DNA of 9,335 nt, from assembly GCA_046541515.1 (NCBI GenBank), contig JBKHDD010000186.1:1-9335 (forward strand). The letters run 5' to 3'. The stretch is from CAYFVR01 sp046541515. GTDB taxonomy: Bacteria; Desulfobacterota; Desulfobacteria; Desulfobacterales; Desulfococcaceae. The notes under the pieces were generated by a model. It had not been told where the DNA came from, searched no databases, and saw nothing but the letters and a program-made list of their open reading frames with translations. The position numbers were made by a program, and so were the translations under genes. This document shows positions 6,668 to 9,335 of this stretch, one piece after another. Position 1 is the first letter of the stretch. Each line of letters opens with the position of its first letter.

Positions 6668-6691
6668 CCGCCGGGGCCTTGGCCCCGGCGG
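6668..6691 (+). other. Very stable GC hairpin with CTTG loop after the large-subunit gene
   Basis: CCGCCGGGGC (6668-6677) and GCCCCGGCGG (6682-6691) form a perfect 10-bp stem around a CTTG tetraloop, a known extra-stable RNA loop. It lies 32 bases after the stop codon. The nearest T run starts 7 bases beyond the stem, so it is a poor terminator alone but a good block to 3' exonucleases or an aid to the next terminator. Just upstream the 11-mer ATCCAACCGCC occurs twice (6648-6658, 6662-6672). Confidence 0.7.
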
Positions 6692-6710
6692 CCATCCGTT
6701 TTTCCCATCG

Positions 6711-6733
6711 GGCCGGCGAACGCCGGCCTTTTT
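6711..6733 (+). terminator. Intrinsic terminator between the hydrogenase structural and maturation genes
   Basis: GGCCGGC (6711-6717) pairs perfectly with GCCGGCC (6722-6728) around GAAC (extendable to 8 bp with a 2-base loop), directly followed by TTTTT. It lies 75 bases past the large-subunit stop and 21 bases before the protease ATG. It probably lets only part of the transcript continue into the protease and hypC. Confidence 0.75.
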
Positions 6734-6754
6734 CATCGAGGTCTTGACAACGCA

Positions 6755-7282
6755 ATGACATCCCCGCATATCATGATCATGGGCGTCGGCAACAAGTTGC
6801 TGACCGACGAGGGATTCGGCATCCACGTTGTGGAAAAGCTGACGGCCGAATACGAATTCGGCGAAAACGTTTCCGTGATCGACGGCGGCGTCCTGGGCAT
6901 CAACCTGCTCGGCACCATGTCCGAAGCCGACGAGCTTCTGGTCGTGGACGTCGTCAAAAACCATGGCGAGCCCGGCACCCGCTACCGCATCGATCACGAA
7001 GACATTCCGGAGCGGGTCAAGGCAAAAAACTCGCTCCACCAGATCGACTTTCTGGAGGCGCTGACCCTCTGCCAGGCCCTGGACCACGTCCCCCACGCCA
7101 CCATCATCGGGGTGGAGCCGGTGGACATCGAATCCCAATCCATCAATCTGACGCCAACCGTGGCGGAACAGGTCGACCCCATCATCGAGTATCTGCTCAA
7201 AGAGTTGGACCGCCTCGGCGGCCAATGGCGACGCAAAGGAGCCGGCGAACATGTGCCTTGCGATTCCTTCCCAAATTGTTGA
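6755..7282 (+). CDS. Hydrogenase maturation endopeptidase (HyaD/HybD family)
   Basis: Nickel-dependent cytoplasmic endopeptidase that clips the C-terminal extension of the large subunit once nickel is in place, allowing assembly with the small subunit; 175 residues. Conserved features are GVGNKLLTDEGFG (10-22), with predicted nickel ligand E19, then D65 (VVDVV) and H95 (SLHQIDF), corresponding to E16, D62 and H93 of E. coli HybD. The first ATG (6755) has only a weak, distant CGAGG (6737-6741); ATGs at residues 7 and 9 are alternatives but have no better site. It follows two hairpins and overlaps hypC by 32 bases in another frame, suggesting coupled translation. The neighbouring substrate gene makes HynA the likely target. 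I leave the symbol blank because naming differs among species. Confidence 0.92.
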   Translation: MTSPHIMIMGVGNKLLTDEGFGIHVVEKLTAEYEFGENVSVIDGGVLGINLLGTMSEADELLVVDVVKNHGEPGTRYRIDHEDIPERVKAKNSLHQIDFLEALTLCQALDHVPHATIIGVEPVDIESQSINLTPTVAEQVDPIIEYLLKELDRLGGQWRRKGAGEHVPCDSFPNC

Positions 7283-7484
7283 AATTTCCAACGGCATGGC
7301 CGTGATCGACGTGGACGGCGTCCAGCGGGACGCCAGCCTGCTGCTGCTGGAAGACGCCGCGGTGGGCGACTACGTCATCGTCCACGCCGGATTTGCCATC
7401 CAGAAGATCGACGAAGCCGCCGCCCGGGAATCCCTGGATTTGCTGCGGGAAGCCGCGGCGCTGTTGGAAGAGAAAAGAAACTGA
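7251..7484 (+). CDS. hypC: HypC/HybG-family hydrogenase assembly chaperone
   Basis: Small chaperone (77 residues) that, with HypD, carries the Fe(CN)2CO unit and delivers it to the immature large subunit. It begins with the invariant MCLAIP; C2, exposed after Met removal, is the key ligand. It also has the conserved GDYVIVHAGFAI block (39-50) with H45. AAAGGAG (7235-7241) lies 9 bases before the ATG. The start lies inside the end of the protease gene, so the two are probably translationally coupled. No hypA, B, D, E or F is in the window, so this copy may be dedicated to this enzyme (like HybG in E. coli) while the rest of the set is elsewhere; that is inference. Confidence 0.95.
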   Translation: MCLAIPSQIVEISNGMAVIDVDGVQRDASLLLLEDAAVGDYVIVHAGFAIQKIDEAAARESLDLLREAAALLEEKRN

Positions 7485-7520
7485 CCCCGGCGCGGGAGGA
7501 ATTTCCGGGCGGCGGGGTTT
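7485..7520 (+). terminator. Possible weak terminator after hypC
   Basis: CCCCG (7485-7489) pairs with CGGGG (7513-7517), then after a G-G mismatch CGC (7491-7493) pairs with GCG (7509-7511). Only TTT follows. The structure begins immediately after the hypC stop. It is imperfect and with so short a T run may only slow transcription, so read-through into nfeD remains possible. Confidence 0.35.
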
Positions 7521-7580
7521 CTCCGTCCGGGGGGGTCGGATCGATTCCCGTTTCCTCCAACGCCGTCCACCGGAGGCCCC

Positions 7581-8087
7581 ATGGCGGACCTGCTGTCCCC
7601 GGAACTGACTTGGTTCCTGGTCGGACTGATCTGCATGATCGCGGAATTCGCCGCGCCCGGCGTCATCGTCATTTTTTTCGGCGCGGGCGCATGGGCGGTC
7701 GCGCTGTTGGTCCACTTCGTGGAGATCAGCTTTTTCCTCCAGCTTATTCTCTTCACCGGGATCTCCGTCGGCCTGTTGCTGCTGCTGCGCCGGCGGCTGA
7801 ATCCCGACACGCCGGGCGTTCCCGAAGGCGCGGAGGATTTTATCGGCCGCACCGCCGTGGTGTGCGAACCGGTGGTTCGCAACAAACCGGGCCGGGTAAA
7901 ATTCAAAGGCTCCACCTGGACGGCCCGCACCGCCTCCGAAGTGCCGTTAAGCGTGGACCAGCAGGTGCGGATCGTCGACAAGGAGAGCCTGGTCCTGGAG
8001 GTTTCCCCGATCCCCACCGGCCGCGCCCGCCGCGATCTCTCCGGCGGCCCGAAAGACCCCGTCGCCGATGAACCCGTCACCTTCTGA
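7581..8087 (+). CDS. nfeD: Short NfeD family membrane protein (YbbJ/NfeD1b type)
   Basis: Inner-membrane protein of 168 residues. Three hydrophobic segments lie at about 9-24, 27-47 and 50-69, followed by the basic RRR and then a cytoplasmic beta-rich OB-fold domain (about 85-142) with IGRTAVV and GRVKFKGSTWTARTA, typical of NfeD. It lacks the N-terminal ClpP-like serine protease domain of long NfeD proteins, so no catalytic activity is expected. Family knowledge: short NfeD genes sit next to SPFH/stomatin genes and the proteins help organise membrane microdomains; that partner is the next gene. GGAGG (7572-7576) lies 4 bases before the ATG. The C-terminal 25 residues are Pro/Gly/charged and probably disordered. 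It is on the same strand as the hydrogenase genes but 96 bases after hypC, with no evident functional link. Confidence 0.88.
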   Translation: MADLLSPELTWFLVGLICMIAEFAAPGVIVIFFGAGAWAVALLVHFVEISFFLQLILFTGISVGLLLLLRRRLNPDTPGVPEGAEDFIGRTAVVCEPVVRNKPGRVKFKGSTWTARTASEVPLSVDQQVRIVDKESLVLEVSPIPTGRARRDLSGGPKDPVADEPVTF

Positions 8088-8117
8088 CCGCCATTGAACG
8101 CCCGCCTTCCGGGGAAC

Positions 8118-8131
8118 CCCTCGCAAGAGGG
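8118..8131 (+). other. Small hairpin with GCAA loop after nfeD
   Basis: CCCTC and GAGGG form a 5-bp stem closed by GCAA, a stable GNRA-type tetraloop, about 30 bases after the nfeD stop. A TTTT occurs nine bases downstream of the stem. It is too small and too far from the T run to call a terminator with confidence. Confidence 0.35.
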
Positions 8132-8288
8132 CGCCGTCTTTTCCGGCCCGCCGATCCGGATTCATCCACTGCGCGGGGGATCGCTTTCCAGATTCTGCAG
8201 AAACGGATTTGTCGGGAACGCGAAAAACGCCTCGCCCGCAAAGGATGGCCCCCTCCCCATCGGCGGGGAAAAAGTTGAACATCGCTCG

Positions 8289-8323
8289 AAAAGCGCCGGG
8301 AATGGTTCCCCGCGCTTTTTTTT
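8289..8323 (+). terminator. Strong intrinsic terminator between nfeD and the SPFH gene
   Basis: AAAAGCGCCGGGAA (8289-8302) pairs with TTCCCCGCGCTTTT (8306-8319) with one C-C mismatch and a 3-base loop (TGG), ending in a run of eight T (8316-8323). The rest of the 312-bp nfeD-SPFH gap (8088-8399) holds no supported gene; small overlapping frames there look like noise. The SPFH gene should therefore need its own promoter in 8324-8390, but I see no clear -35/-10 pair there. Confidence 0.85.
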
Positions 8324-8399
8324 ACTTCTTCGCGCCGGAAGGCCATGACGGACGTCTCCGCCCGGCGGTGGCCGTTCGCGAAAGGAAAAGGGAGGCCCC

Positions 8400-9335
8400 A
8401 TGGAAATCATTTTTGCCATCGGCATCACCCTGCTGGCGGTGATCGCCTTTTTCAAAACCATCCGAATCGTGCCCCAGCGGATGACCTTCGTCATCGAACG
8501 GCTGGGCAAGTACAATCGGACCCTGGAGGCCGGATTTCACATCTTGGTTCCCTTTTTGGACCGAGTGGCCTACAAGCGCAGCCTCAAGGAAGAGGCGGTG
8601 GACGTGCCCCAGCAAACCTGCATCACCAAGGACAACGTCTCCGTGGGCGTGGACGGCATTCTCTATCTTCAGGTAATGGACTCCAAAAAATCGGCCTACG
8701 GCATCGAAAACTACAAATTTGCGGTGGCCCAGCTCGCGCAAACCACCATGCGCTCCATCTTCGGCACCTTTGATTTGGACAAAACCTTCGAGGCCCGGGA
8801 CGAAATCAACGCCAAGGTGGTGCAGGCGGTGGACGAGGCCAGCGATCCCTGGGGCGTCAAGGTGACCCGCTACGAGGTGAAAGACATCGAGCCGCCCAAA
8901 ACCATCATCGAGGCCATGGAACAGCAAATGAAGGCCGAACGGAAAAAACGGGCGGAAATCGCGGAATCCGAGGGCCAGCGCCAGTCGGAAATCAACCGGG
9001 CCGAGGGGCGTCGGCAGGCGATGATCGCCGAATCCGAGGGGGAAAAACAAAAACGAATCAACGAGGCCGAAGGTCTGGCCGCCGAAATCGAGCGGGTGGC
9101 CGAGGCCACCGCCCGGGGCATCGCCAAGGTGGCCATGGCCATCGAGCGGGAGGGCGGACGGGACGCGGTGAACTTGCGGGTGGCGGAGCAATACGTCCGC
9201 GCGTTCGAAAAGCTGGCCAAAACCAACAACACCATGATCGTTCCCGCCAACCTGACCGACGTCACCGGCATGGTGGCCGCCGCCAGCAAGGTGCTGCACA
9301 CCACCGGCGGCAGCCTGATGGACGGCGGCGAATCC
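8400..9335 (+). CDS. qmcA: SPFH/stomatin-family membrane protein, QmcA-like (3' end outside window)
   Basis: Membrane-anchored scaffold of the stomatin/prohibitin (band 7) family; 312 codons with no stop before the right edge. Residues 3-19 form a membrane segment, followed by the SPFH domain (about 20-180) with IVPQRMTFVIERLGKY (23-38), GFHILVPFLDRV (45-56) and ITKDNVSVGVDGILYLQV (75-92). The next region is a charged coiled coil containing four tandem 11-residue repeats (185-228) built on the pattern I-x-x-[SA]EG-x-x-Q. The C-terminal block LTDVTGMVAAASKVL (285-299) is typical of the QmcA/slipin group. E. coli QmcA is about 305 residues, so little should be missing. GGGAGG (8390-8395) lies 4 bases before the ATG, the same arrangement as at nfeD. 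Together with the preceding nfeD it forms the conserved NfeD-SPFH pair thought to organise membrane microdomains. Exact role unknown. Confidence 0.9.
   Translation, partial: MEIIFAIGITLLAVIAFFKTIRIVPQRMTFVIERLGKYNRTLEAGFHILVPFLDRVAYKRSLKEEAVDVPQQTCITKDNVSVGVDGILYLQVMDSKKSAYGIENYKFAVAQLAQTTMRSIFGTFDLDKTFEARDEINAKVVQAVDEASDPWGVKVTRYEVKDIEPPKTIIEAMEQQMKAERKKRAEIAESEGQRQSEINRAEGRRQAMIAESEGEKQKRINEAEGLAAEIERVAEATARGIAKVAMAIEREGGRDAVNLRVAEQYVRAFEKLAKTNNTMIVPANLTDVTGMVAAASKVLHTTGGSLMDGGES

Noticed and set aside
6744..6774. TTGACA followed 19 bases later by TATCAT near the protease start
   Set aside because: The start point would fall after the protease ATG, the spacer is long, and a leaderless start at the later ATG (6779) is speculative.
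1..9335. CRISPR arrays, tRNA/rRNA genes, insertion sequences, phage or defence genes
   Set aside because: No regularly spaced repeats, no cloverleaf with the conserved TTCGA/CCA features, and no transposase, integrase or nuclease motifs were seen.

Overview
The window is GC-rich bacterial chromosome, most likely from an anaerobic Desulfobacterota (delta-proteobacterial) sulfate reducer or a close relative. This is inferred from a Desulfovibrio-type periplasmic [NiFe] hydrogenase with its own protease and HypC, a PEP-CTERM surface protein, and a mesoDAP murein-recycling ligase. There are no tRNA or rRNA genes, CRISPR arrays, transposases or phage genes.

Layout, left to right. (1) 1-776, minus strand: a CobB-type sirtuin deacylase running off the left edge. 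(2) 837-2315, plus: the murein tripeptide ligase Mpl, divergent from the sirtuin across about 60 bp. (3) 2316-3165: an AT-rich upstream region with a near-consensus sigma-54 (-24/-12) promoter, a secreted C-type-lectin-domain protein with a PEP-CTERM sorting tail (2545-3102), and a strong terminator. (4) 3166-3974: about 800 bp with no convincing gene. It contains a 135-bp element bounded by 24-nt inverted repeats (one wobble pair) and, at its right end, the hydrogenase promoter region. (5) 3975-7484, plus: small subunit, large subunit, maturation protease and HypC of a group 1 periplasmic [NiFe] hydrogenase. Two GC-rich hairpins, the second a classic terminator, separate the structural genes from the maturation genes. 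(6) 7581-9335, plus: a short NfeD protein and an SPFH/stomatin (QmcA-like) protein, the latter open at the right edge. This is a common membrane-microdomain pair, but here it is split by a strong terminator.

How the genes work together: the small subunit carries a Tat signal and exports the folded, Ni-loaded large subunit to the periplasm. The large subunit first receives its NiFe(CN)2CO centre through HypC and the other Hyp proteins, which are not in this window, and is then trimmed by the protease. No membrane anchor or cytochrome b is encoded, so electrons probably go to periplasmic c-type cytochromes. The PEP-CTERM protein is an independent sigma-54 unit and would need an exosortase encoded elsewhere.

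No clearly new system is evident. The least explained items are the structured inverted-repeat element in the long gene-free gap, the sigma-54/dyad architecture before the lectin gene, and the hairpins inside the hydrogenase operon.
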